Shown: positions 1-5,883 of the stretch, one piece after another
How the letters are laid out: every line of letters begins with the position of its first letter
How positions within the stretch are numbered: the first letter of the stretch is position 1
Assembly: GCA_902795765.1 (NCBI GenBank)
Contig: CADBMQ010000023.1
Location: 1 to 6,111, forward strand
DNA: 6,111 nt
Direction of reading: 5' to 3'
From: Oscillospiraceae bacterium
GTDB lineage: Bacteria > Bacillota > Clostridia > Oscillospirales > Acutalibacteraceae
Position numbers and translations under genes: made by a program
Notes under the pieces: model-generated
Database searches by the model: none
Told to the model about the DNA's origin: nothing
What the model saw: only the letters and a program-made list of their open reading frames with translations

Positions 1-222
1 GGTATGGATAAAGAAGAAATTGTACAAATTTCTCGTAAAATCGGCACTTTTGAAACATCTATTCAGCCGTATGAAGACTGCTGTACAGTATTCACTCCAA
101 AACATCCAAGAACTCGCCCTCGCCTTGAAATAGTTAGAGCAGAGGAACGATTTGAAAACTGCGATGAATTAGTTGAAAAAGCAATAAAAGAAACGACTTT
201 TGAAAAGATTTTCTGGGAATAA
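1..222 (+). CDS. thiI: ThiI, tRNA uracil 4-sulfurtransferase, C-terminal fragment (5' end outside window)
   Basis: The reading frame is open from base 1 and ends at TAA 220-222, giving the last 73 residues of a protein that begins upstream. The Met codon at base 4 is internal, not a start. The stretch reads GMDKEEI, then a KIGTF motif, then PYEDCCTVF followed by PKHP, which is the characteristic end of the ThiI PP-loop (adenylating) domain. ThiI transfers sulfur to uridine 8 of tRNA to form 4-thiouridine, and in some bacteria also supplies sulfur for thiamine thiazole. The protein stops about 40 residues after the PKHP motif, so it lacks the C-terminal rhodanese domain of E. coli ThiI, as is usual in Firmicutes, where a dedicated cysteine desulfurase delivers the sulfur. 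The next gene begins 3 bases after the stop, so the two are probably co-transcribed and translationally coupled. Confidence 0.9.
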   Translation, partial: GMDKEEIVQISRKIGTFETSIQPYEDCCTVFTPKHPRTRPRLEIVRAEERFENCDELVEKAIKETTFEKIFWE

Positions 223-225
223 AAA

Positions 226-738
226 ATGAGTATTGCAGAAAAAATTGTTCATGAACTTATAACTCAAAAACTTACAATTTCAACTGCCGAATCATGCACA
301 GGTGGACTTATCGGTGCTAGTATTACTGATATTTCAGGAGCATCTGCAGTTTACAATATGGGGTTTATTACCTATTCAAACGACGCAAAAGCAGAATTGC
401 TTGGTGTTGACGCTAATATAATAAAAAAATATGGTGCAGTATCTTGGCAAACAGCAGAACAAATGGCTAATGGTGCAAGACTACATGCTAAATCCGATAT
501 TTCTGTTGCTGTAACGGGAATAGCAGGTCCTAAAAGTGATGATACAAACAAGCCTGTCGGTCTTGTCTTTATCGGACTTTGTTGCGAAAAAGGCTGTTTC
601 GTTGTTGAAAATCACTTTGGTGAAGACAAAACAAGAGAGAAAATTCGCAACCTTACAAAAGAAAAAGCGCTCGAACTTGTATACGAGTGTGTAACCGACT
701 ATGATTTATTTATTAAATCAAATAAATTTGCCAACTGA
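226..738 (+). CDS. pncC: PncC / CinA C-terminal-domain protein, nicotinamide-nucleotide amidohydrolase
   Basis: This 170-residue protein consists only of the CinA C-terminal domain, which hydrolyses nicotinamide mononucleotide to nicotinate mononucleotide and ammonia in pyridine nucleotide salvage. Family motifs are in order: TAESCTGG (residues 20-27, with the conserved Ser at 23), a GFITYSN segment (46-52), GAVS (70-73), and TGIAGP followed by KPVG (97-112). The length fits stand-alone PncC; the N-terminal CinA (COG1058-type) domain found in about 410-residue CinA proteins is absent, and no room upstream exists for it because thiI ends 3 bases before the start. The ATG at 226 is the only sensible start, since the motif-bearing region begins within 20 residues of it. 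The Shine-Dalgarno is weak (GGGAA at 215-219, inside the thiI end), which suits translation by coupling to thiI. A role in cytosolic NAD salvage is inferred from the family. Confidence 0.92.
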   Translation: MSIAEKIVHELITQKLTISTAESCTGGLIGASITDISGASAVYNMGFITYSNDAKAELLGVDANIIKKYGAVSWQTAEQMANGARLHAKSDISVAVTGIAGPKSDDTNKPVGLVFIGLCCEKGCFVVENHFGEDKTREKIRNLTKEKALELVYECVTDYDLFIKSNKFAN

Positions 739-758
739 AAAGAAACGGAGGTATCATT

Positions 759-2060
759 ATGGATAACAAGGAAAATTATAATGAATTATATGATAGTATA
801 ATAAAAAACATAAGTGAGTTACCTGATATTTCCGAACTTGACAAAAAGATAGTTGACGAGAAAAAGCCGAATTTATTTATCCGATTTCTTAAGTATTTTA
901 TTCCTTGGAAAGGCGATAAAGTAACGGAAGTAATTCGTAAAATTGTGTTTCTAACTGCACTTACTGTTTTTATTTCAATGATAGTCGTTTTGCTTCCGTA
1001 TTTTCTTGAACCTATTCAAAACAATAATTTGAACAATCGTTTAAGAGATATGTATGGTGATAGTGAAAATCTTTATTCTTCGCCAATACGAAATCCAAGA
1101 TTTGACAAGTTATATGCCGAAAACAAAGATATAGTTGGTTGGATTAAGATTGATGGAACAAATATCGACTATCCTGTTGTGCAAACACAAGAACAAATAG
1201 ACAACGATGATTATTATTTAAGACGTGATTTTTATAAGGAATATAGCAGTTATGGTACTGTTTTTGCTGAAAAAACAAACAGCTTAAACTATATGCAGGA
1301 AAGCAAAAATATTACGTTATACGGTCATAATATGAAAGATGACAGTTCGATGTTTAGCCAACTTGTTCACTATTCTGAACTTAATTTTTATAAGCAACAT
1401 CCGACTTTCCGTTTTGATACTTTGTATCGTGATGGATATTGGAAAGTTGTTGCAGTTATGATAACTAATACCTATGCATATCAAAACAACAACTATGTTT
1501 TTGACTATCGCAAAACAAACTTTACGTCTGATGAACAGTTTTTATATTGGATAAATGAATGTAAAAAACGTTCAATTATCAATACAGGCGTTCAAGTTGA
1601 CAAATCTGATGAAATTTTGACTTTGCAAACTTGCACATACGAGTTTAGAGACGCTCGTTTTGTTGTTATTGCGAGACGTGTTAGAACAGGGGAGAGCAAA
1701 TCTGTTAATACGGCTGCCGCTGTTGTTAACAAAGATCCTGTTTATCCACAAGTTTGGTATGATGTCAACGGACTTGACAATCCTCATAAAAATGACAAGC
1801 CACAGGATATGAGTATTCCTGACACAACCAAAACTGCCAATACAACCGCTCCTGTCACAAAAGCAACGTACGCTAAAACAACACAAAATAACAAAACAAC
1901 TCCAAAAACAACAAGTGGAGGAGGCATTATAACCAAAGCTCCAACGGCAGCGCCTACTCAACCACCTACTCAACCTCCCACAAATCCTCCAACGACGGCT
2001 CCCACTCAACCACCAACTCAGCCACCAACAGTTGTTACAACCCAACAAGCAACTGAGTGA
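759..2060 (+). CDS. srtB: Class B sortase with N-terminal membrane anchor and C-terminal Thr/Pro-rich tail
   Basis: This 433-residue cell-surface transpeptidase should cleave sorting motifs in secreted proteins and attach them to peptidoglycan or pilin partners. Residues 1-60 are polar and probably cytoplasmic. One hydrophobic segment spans about 62-83, giving a type II topology with the catalytic domain outside. The class B sortase domain covers about 112-308: DIVGWIKIDGT (124-134), DYPVVQ (137-142), YYLRRDF (152-158), YGHNM with catalytic His190, TLQTCTYEF with catalytic Cys292, and ARFVV with catalytic Arg300. The His-Cys-Arg triad is therefore intact. Typical class B sortases end near the Arg strand; here about 125 more residues follow, rich in Thr, Pro, Gln and Asn, ending in proline-rich repeats. 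GGAGG at 747-751 lies 7 bases before the ATG. Substrates are not in the window, so it may be a housekeeping sortase. The catalytic call is firm; the tail's role is unknown. Confidence 0.93.
   Translation: MDNKENYNELYDSIIKNISELPDISELDKKIVDEKKPNLFIRFLKYFIPWKGDKVTEVIRKIVFLTALTVFISMIVVLLPYFLEPIQNNNLNNRLRDMYGDSENLYSSPIRNPRFDKLYAENKDIVGWIKIDGTNIDYPVVQTQEQIDNDDYYLRRDFYKEYSSYGTVFAEKTNSLNYMQESKNITLYGHNMKDDSSMFSQLVHYSELNFYKQHPTFRFDTLYRDGYWKVVAVMITNTYAYQNNNYVFDYRKTNFTSDEQFLYWINECKKRSIINTGVQVDKSDEILTLQTCTYEFRDARFVVIARRVRTGESKSVNTAAAVVNKDPVYPQVWYDVNGLDNPHKNDKPQDMSIPDTTKTANTTAPVTKATYAKTTQNNKTTPKTTSGGGIITKAPTAAPTQPPTQPPTNPPTTAPTQPPTQPPTVVTTQQATE
1950..2030 (+). repeat. Coding Pro/Thr repeat in the sortase tail
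   Basis: Two identical 11-residue copies of APTQPPTQPPT (sortase residues 398-408 and 414-424; bases 1950-1982 and 1998-2030) are separated by NPPTT. Within each copy TQPP is itself repeated. Six of the 11 codons differ synonymously between the copies, so the peptide is conserved although the DNA has drifted. The segment should be an extended, disordered, wall-exposed stalk and a plausible O-glycosylation substrate (inference). Confidence 0.85.
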
Positions 2061-2069
2061 TATTACAGT

Positions 2070-2107
2070 ATAACAGAAGTTCGAAATTTAGAACTTCTGT
2101 TATTTTT
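2070..2107 (+). terminator. Intrinsic terminator of the thiI-pncC-srtB operon
   Basis: A perfect 13-bp stem pairs 2070-2082 with 2091-2103 around an 8-base loop (2083-2090), followed by a T run at 2103-2107. It starts 9 bases after the sortase stop. The T run is short and then broken by A, but the stem is long and uninterrupted. The gap between the sortase and the ligase holds only this hairpin and the next promoter. Confidence 0.9.
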
Positions 2108-2115
2108 ATGCTTTA

Positions 2116-2144
2116 TTGACAAAAATAATATATGATGATAGAAT
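2116..2144 (+). promoter_or_regulatory. Sigma-A-type promoter for the two-domain ligase gene
   Basis: TTGACA (2116-2121) is a perfect -35 box. A 17-base spacer follows, then TAGAAT (2139-2144), one base off the TATAAT consensus. TG at 2136-2137 one base before the -10 box makes it an extended -10 element. Transcription should start near 2151, leaving a leader of about 19 bases with no room for a riboswitch. The combination predicts strong, possibly constitutive expression unless a repressor acts; no clear operator was seen. Confidence 0.8.
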
Positions 2145-2153
2145 AAAAATCGA

Positions 2154-2164
2154 AAAGAGATGAT
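2154..2164 (+). promoter_or_regulatory. Ribosome binding site deciding the ligase start
   Basis: The stretch AAAGAGATGAT matches most of the extended anti-Shine-Dalgarno complement (GAG core at 2157-2159, then TGAT). The core lies about 9 bases before ATG 2170 but only about 3 before the in-frame TTG at 2164. ATG 2170 is therefore preferred over the TTG, which would add two residues. Confidence 0.6.
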
Positions 2165-2169
2165 TGATA

Positions 2170-4689
2170 ATGATAAACATAAATAAAATTTGTGACTATA
2201 TTCGTTCAGGCGAAACAAAAAAACAACGTCTTGGGCTTGAATTAGAACACTTTGTTTGCGATGATAAATTTAATGTTGCACCATACTCTTTGATGTGCGA
2301 TTTTTTTGTGTTCTTGAGTAGTAAAGAGTTAGGTGAATTGTATTATGAAGAAGGGAATATTCTTGGAATAAAATGCAATGAATACGATTTAACTCTTGAA
2401 CCTGCTGGTCAACTTGAAATTAGCGTTTGCCCTCAAAGTGAGATTGCTGAAATAGAAAGAATATATAAGGATTTTTGCAATATATTCGAGTGCTTTTTCA
2501 ACGAAAAGGGATATAAGCTTATTCGGAAAGGCGTTCATCCATTAGTCGAAAAATCATCTAAATCGCCGTTTGAATTCGATTTAATTCCTAAAACGAGATA
2601 CAAGTATATGGACGAGTATTTTAAAAGTAGTGGCAAATTTGGTGCGTATATGATGCGTGCAACAGCATCTGCACAAATTTCAGTTGATTTTGAATCGGAA
2701 AATGATGCAATGCGTAAACTTTCAATTTTGCAAAAAATCAGTCCATTTTTGTCGTTAATAACTGAAAACCGTTCCTTTGTTGATCATATTAAACCATTTG
2801 AAAATCATCTACTTCGTACGCAAATTTGGAATGATTTAGATGCAGATCGGTGTGGCTATCTGCCTAATTCGCTCAACTGCAATTATAAATATAAAGACTA
2901 TGCAGAATATATTTATAATAAACCACTAATCTGTACCAAAGATGACAAAAAAGTAATTTCGCTTGGAAATAAGACTGCAAATGAATATTTCAAAGGAAAA
3001 GAATTGAACGATGTGGATTATATTATTTCTATGTTCTTTCCCAATATTCGATTAAAAAAATTCCTTGAAATAAGAGTCGCTGACAGTATGGAATTACCAC
3101 AATTTCTCGGATATTGTGCGTTGATAAAAGGTCTTGTTTATTCAAAGCAGTCGATTGATAAAATAAGTGAAACTTTTGACTGGATATGCGGTATTGACAC
3201 ACTTTATAAAATAGAAAAATCGTTGTCAAAACAGGGTTTATCTGCTGAAATCAATGGCAAGTCTGCAACTTACTACATTGAACAGTTGTTCGCTATTGCA
3301 GAATCTGCATTAAGTGAGCAAGATAAATGTTATTTAGCGAAACTAAAACCATTGTTCTTGCTTGAAAAAGAGTATTTTTCGATTGTATCTGAAGATGAAA
3401 ATCATCGTCAATCTGCAATAGATATTCTTGATTACCTTGAACAATCAACTGCAAAATATCACAACAGAACAGTTAGAACGCTTTATATGCCGAAAATTTT
3501 TACAAATAAAGAAATTGATTTATTTGCGAATTTTATAAATGTTCTCTATGATATTTTTGATAAGGTCATTAACGAATATGAAAGAAATGCTGAATACAGA
3601 AAATTGTTCGATTTTCCGAAGGTTGTCGAGGATTTAATTCTTCGTGAACGTTCGTATTCGTGCAATATTCCCATTTCAAGAGTTGATATATTCTATAACG
3701 AGCTTAACTCCGATTTCAAATTTTGCGAATTTAATACAGACGGTAGTAGTGCTATGAATGAGGACAGGGAACTTAATATTGCAATAAAACTCTCAAAAGC
3801 ATATAATCTGTTCTCGAAAAAACACAATATGAAATCTTTTGAACTATTTGACAGTTGGATTGACGAACTGCTCGAAATGTATAGAGAGTATGCAAATAAG
3901 TATAACAAAAACGAAAAACCTAACATCGCAATTGTTGACTTTATGGAACATTCAACCGAAAATGAGTTTATTATTTTTGCTGACAGAATGAGAAATCGTG
4001 GACTCAACGCAACAGTTTGTGATATTCGTTCGCTTGAATATAAAAACGGAAAGTTGTATCACGAAAACACTCAAATTGATCTTATATATCGTAGAGCAGT
4101 AACATCTGATATAATCGAAAATCTCGATTCAGTTAGTGATTTTCTCTCTGCAACAGCGGATAACTCAGTTTGTGTTGTTGGTGATATTAGAACACAAATT
4201 GTGCATAACAAGTCGCTTTTCCGTGTTCTTCATCTTCCACAAACGCAAAAATTACTTTCTGAATTTGAATGTGAATATATCAAAAATCATGTTCCATATA
4301 CGGTATCTCTTGAAAAGGAAAATTTGAATAATAACATTCTCCAAAGTGTTATGAACGATAAAGACAAATGGATTATAAAACCAATAGACTCTTATGGTTC
4401 TCTTGGTGTTCACGCAGGTGTCGAAAGTGATTTAGATACATGGCGAAAATATGTCGAGGATTGCTTTGATAAAAGCTATATTTTGCAGGAATTCTGCAAT
4501 CCTTATGTACTAAAAAATGTTCGTTTTACAAGAGAATCAGAGTCAGCAGAAATTGTTGATACTTGTAATTTAACAGGATTGTTCGTATATAATGGAAAAT
4601 TCAGTGGTATATACTCCCGTGTATCATTGTCTGAGATTATTTCAACGCAATATAGTGAAATTTCTTTACCAACAATAATTGTTGACTAA
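2170..4689 (+). CDS. Two-domain ligase: glutamate-cysteine-ligase-like (GCS2) half fused to a circularly permuted ATP-grasp half; predicted gamma-glutamyl peptide / glutathione-type synthetase
   Basis: The 839-residue protein (from ATG 2170) has two ligase-like halves. The N-terminal half, about 1-385, resembles the GCS2 family of plant and alphaproteobacterial glutamate-cysteine ligases: GLELEHF (22-28), a TLEPAGQLEIS substrate-site stretch (75-85), MMRATASAQISVDF (161-174), and LEIRVADSMELPQ (299-311). This family joins glutamate to an amine, normally cysteine, using ATP. After a helical linker, the C-terminal half (about 430-830) resembles the glutathionylspermidine-synthase/circularly permuted ATP-grasp superfamily: RVDIFY (504-509), KFCEFNTDGSSAMNE (517-531), IDLIYRRAVTSD (636-647), WIIKPIDSYGSLGV with likely ATP-binding Lys737 and a glycine loop (734-747), YILQEF (770-775), and GKFSGIYSRVS (809-819). 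No signal peptide or membrane segment is visible, so it should be cytosolic. It is transcribed alone from its own promoter. A two-step synthesis (gamma-Glu-Cys, then addition of Gly or another amine) is inferred; the second substrate cannot be read from sequence. Confidence 0.75.
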   Translation: MININKICDYIRSGETKKQRLGLELEHFVCDDKFNVAPYSLMCDFFVFLSSKELGELYYEEGNILGIKCNEYDLTLEPAGQLEISVCPQSEIAEIERIYKDFCNIFECFFNEKGYKLIRKGVHPLVEKSSKSPFEFDLIPKTRYKYMDEYFKSSGKFGAYMMRATASAQISVDFESENDAMRKLSILQKISPFLSLITENRSFVDHIKPFENHLLRTQIWNDLDADRCGYLPNSLNCNYKYKDYAEYIYNKPLICTKDDKKVISLGNKTANEYFKGKELNDVDYIISMFFPNIRLKKFLEIRVADSMELPQFLGYCALIKGLVYSKQSIDKISETFDWICGIDTLYKIEKSLSKQGLSAEINGKSATYYIEQLFAIAESALSEQDKCYLAKLKPLFLLEKEYFSIVSEDENHRQSAIDILDYLEQSTAKYHNRTVRTLYMPKIFTNKEIDLFANFINVLYDIFDKVINEYERNAEYRKLFDFPKVVEDLILRERSYSCNIPISRVDIFYNELNSDFKFCEFNTDGSSAMNEDRELNIAIKLSKAYNLFSKKHNMKSFELFDSWIDELLEMYREYANKYNKNEKPNIAIVDFMEHSTENEFIIFADRMRNRGLNATVCDIRSLEYKNGKLYHENTQIDLIYRRAVTSDIIENLDSVSDFLSATADNSVCVVGDIRTQIVHNKSLFRVLHLPQTQKLLSEFECEYIKNHVPYTVSLEKENLNNNILQSVMNDKDKWIIKPIDSYGSLGVHAGVESDLDTWRKYVEDCFDKSYILQEFCNPYVLKNVRFTRESESAEIVDTCNLTGLFVYNGKFSGIYSRVSLSEIISTQYSEISLPTIIVD

Positions 4690-4704
4690 ATTTGTAAAAA
4701 TATG

Positions 4705-4733
4705 TTGACAAATCAAATGTAATATATTAAAAT
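4705..4733 (+). promoter_or_regulatory. Sigma-A-type promoter for the riboswitch-dapA-lysA unit
   Basis: TTGACA (4705-4710), a 17-base spacer and TAAAAT (4728-4733) form a near-consensus promoter beginning 16 bases after the ligase stop. The predicted transcription start, about 4740, falls just at the 5' edge of the lysine aptamer, which is where a riboswitch promoter should place it. No terminator is seen between the ligase stop and this promoter. Confidence 0.82.
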
Positions 4734-4737
4734 ATTA

Positions 4738-4897
4738 GAAGATAGAGGTGCATTATATCATCAGTAGTCGTTCTTTTATGCTTGCCAAAAGTAGAGTGAC
4801 GAAAGGGATAAGTGCCGAAGACGGCGTTTGGCAATCGTCGATCTGACACACGAAAATAATATTTTGTGTGTTGTCGCAGTAATGCGGAGGGCTATCA
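4738..4897 (+). promoter_or_regulatory. Lysine riboswitch (L box) aptamer
   Basis: The leader of dapA carries the conserved L-box blocks GATAGAGGTGC (4741-4751), AGTA (4763-4766), GAAAGGG (4801-4807), GCCGAAG (4814-4820) and GGAGGGCTATC (4886-4896). All five helices can be drawn. P1 pairs 4741-4745 with 4892-4896. P2 pairs 4767-4770 with 4797-4800, and further out 4773-4777 with 4787-4791. P3 pairs 4820-4823 with 4836-4839. P4 pairs 4846-4855 with 4862-4871. P5 pairs 4875-4878 with 4883-4886, capped by a GTAA tetraloop. The P2 loop TTGCC (4782-4786) is complementary to GGCAA in the P3 loop (4830-4834), matching the kissing-loop contact known in this class. The gene downstream is dapA and then lysA, both in lysine synthesis, which agrees with lysine as ligand. 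Binding should repress the operon by transcription termination. Confidence 0.95.
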
Positions 4898-4933
4898 TTT
4901 TTAAGCGTTATTATGCTTTTTTTATGACAGCCT
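4889..4933 (+). promoter_or_regulatory. Antiterminator of the lysine riboswitch expression platform
   Basis: GGCTATCAT (4890-4898), which contains the 3' strand of P1, can pair with ATGACAGCC (4924-4932), the 5' arm of the terminator, with a single A-C mismatch and an added G-T pair outside (4889 with 4933). The two pairings exclude each other. Without lysine the antiterminator forms and dapA is transcribed; with lysine P1 holds 4892-4896 and the terminator forms. The enclosed loop contains a small 6-bp hairpin (4903-4908 with 4913-4918) followed by seven T at 4917-4923, which may stack on the antiterminator, aid pausing or act as a weak first terminator. This is inferred from base pairing alone. 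Confidence 0.75.
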
Positions 4934-4952
4934 ATTGTGCTGTCATTTTTTT
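4924..4952 (+). terminator. Intrinsic terminator of the lysine riboswitch (regulated attenuator)
   Basis: A perfect 8-bp stem, ATGACAGC (4924-4931) with GCTGTCAT (4939-4946), closes a 7-base loop and runs into seven T residues (4946-4952). It lies 19 bases before the dapA start. Its 5' arm is the part captured by the antiterminator. The dapA Shine-Dalgarno (AAAAGGGG, 4957-4964, 7 bases before ATG) lies outside the hairpin, so control is by transcription rather than by hiding the ribosome site. Confidence 0.9.
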
Positions 4953-4971
4953 ATGAAAAAGGGGTATAAAA

Positions 4972-5865
4972 ATGAAAAATACTATTTTTACAGGTGCAGC
5001 AACAGCAATTATTACACCAATGAATGCTGACAAAAGTGTTGACTATGAATCATACGGTAAACTTATTGATTGGCAGATAGAACAGGGAATTGATGCCATT
5101 GTTGCCGCAGGTACAACAGGCGAAGGTTCAACCTTAAATGATGCTGAACATAAAGAAGTGATTAAATTTACAGTTGACCGTGTTAATGGAAGAGTTCCGG
5201 TTATTGCCGGCACAGGTTCGAATGATATTGCGTATTCAATCGAACTCACCAAATACGCTTGTGAGGTTGGCGCAGATGCAATGCTTATTGTTACACCATA
5301 CTATAATAAAGCAACACAAGCAGGTCTTATTGAATCTTTTACCGCAATTGCCGATGTTAGCACTAAACCGATTATTTTATACAATGTTCCGTCAAGAACA
5401 GGTTGTAATATAACTCCGGAAACTTGTGCAAAACTTTGCAAACATCCCAATATTGTTGCTATTAAAGAAGCCAGCGGCAATATATCTCAAGTTGCTGAAA
5501 TTGCTGCTTTAACAAACGGCGAACTCGATATTTATTCAGGTAATGATGACCAAATTGTTCCTGTATTATCTCTTGGTGGTAAAGGTGTTATTTCGGTTTT
5601 GTCTAACCTTTTGCCAAAAGAAACATCAAAAATCTGTCACGATTATCTTGACGGCAATGTTGCAGATGCAACTGCGAAGCAACTTGAATATCTTCAACTT
5701 ATCAATTCGCTTTTCTGCGAAGTAAATCCAATTCCTGTGAAAGCAGCAATGGCAAATATGGGTATGTGTGAAAACACTTTAAGATTGCCGTTGACTCCTA
5801 TGGAAAAGGCTCACGAAGAAAATATGGTTTCATTGATGAAAAAAGCAGGTATTGAAATTAAATAA
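4972..5865 (+). CDS. dapA: DapA, 4-hydroxy-tetrahydrodipicolinate synthase
   Basis: This 297-residue cytosolic aldolase condenses pyruvate with aspartate semialdehyde, the first committed step to diaminopimelate and lysine. It is collinear with the E. coli enzyme with an offset of +4. The Schiff-base Lys is K165 in VAIKEASGN, the catalytic triad is T48 (GTTGEG), Y111 (TPYYN) and Y137 (YNVPSRTG), and R142 binds the substrate carboxylate. Length is normal for the family and the C-terminal NPIPVKAAM helix segment is present. The ATG at 4972 has a good ribosome site (AAAAGGGG, 7-base spacing). Positions that bind the feedback inhibitor lysine in E. coli are partly changed: S48 is G52, A49 is S53, H53 is D57 and E84 is Y88, while H60, N84 and Y110 are kept. 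Lysine sensitivity of the enzyme may therefore be weak. It leads an operon with lysA under the lysine riboswitch. Confidence 0.96.
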   Translation: MKNTIFTGAATAIITPMNADKSVDYESYGKLIDWQIEQGIDAIVAAGTTGEGSTLNDAEHKEVIKFTVDRVNGRVPVIAGTGSNDIAYSIELTKYACEVGADAMLIVTPYYNKATQAGLIESFTAIADVSTKPIILYNVPSRTGCNITPETCAKLCKHPNIVAIKEASGNISQVAEIAALTNGELDIYSGNDDQIVPVLSLGGKGVISVLSNLLPKETSKICHDYLDGNVADATAKQLEYLQLINSLFCEVNPIPVKAAMANMGMCENTLRLPLTPMEKAHEENMVSLMKKAGIEIK

Positions 5866-5883
5866 TTTTTAGGAGTGTAATAT

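Noticed and set aside
526..561. PncC loop after TGIAGP lacks the glycine run seen in some CinA proteins
   Set aside because: Loop length is unchanged and the flanking TGIAGP and KPVG motifs are intact; ordinary family variation.
1572..2048. 158-residue minus-strand open frame opposite the sortase
   Set aside because: It is Trp/Arg/Cys-rich, as expected from reading Pro/Thr/Gln repeats on the opposite strand. It has no family motif and the plus-strand sortase clearly occupies the region.
2164..2166. TTG as start of the ligase gene
   Set aside because: The Shine-Dalgarno core ends only about 3 bases before it, whereas ATG 2170 has normal spacing.
3693..4007. 104-residue minus-strand open frame inside the ligase gene
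   Set aside because: A Ser/Leu/Ile-rich shadow of the conserved ATP-grasp-like region on the plus strand, with no recognisable motif.
4136..4327. 63-residue plus-strand frame inside the ligase gene, and similar short frames within dapA
   Set aside because: Out of frame with strongly conserved coding sequence and low-complexity in translation; treated as shadows.
4690..4713. 6-bp inverted repeat (ATTTGT with ACAAAT) around the -35 box of the dapA promoter
   Set aside because: Short, AT-rich and with a 12-base loop; easily due to chance, and the riboswitch already explains the regulation. Not called as an operator.
4953..4955. ATG just after the riboswitch T run as a possible leader-peptide start
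   Set aside because: No ribosome site precedes it and its frame does not match dapA; the ATG at 4972 has a proper site.
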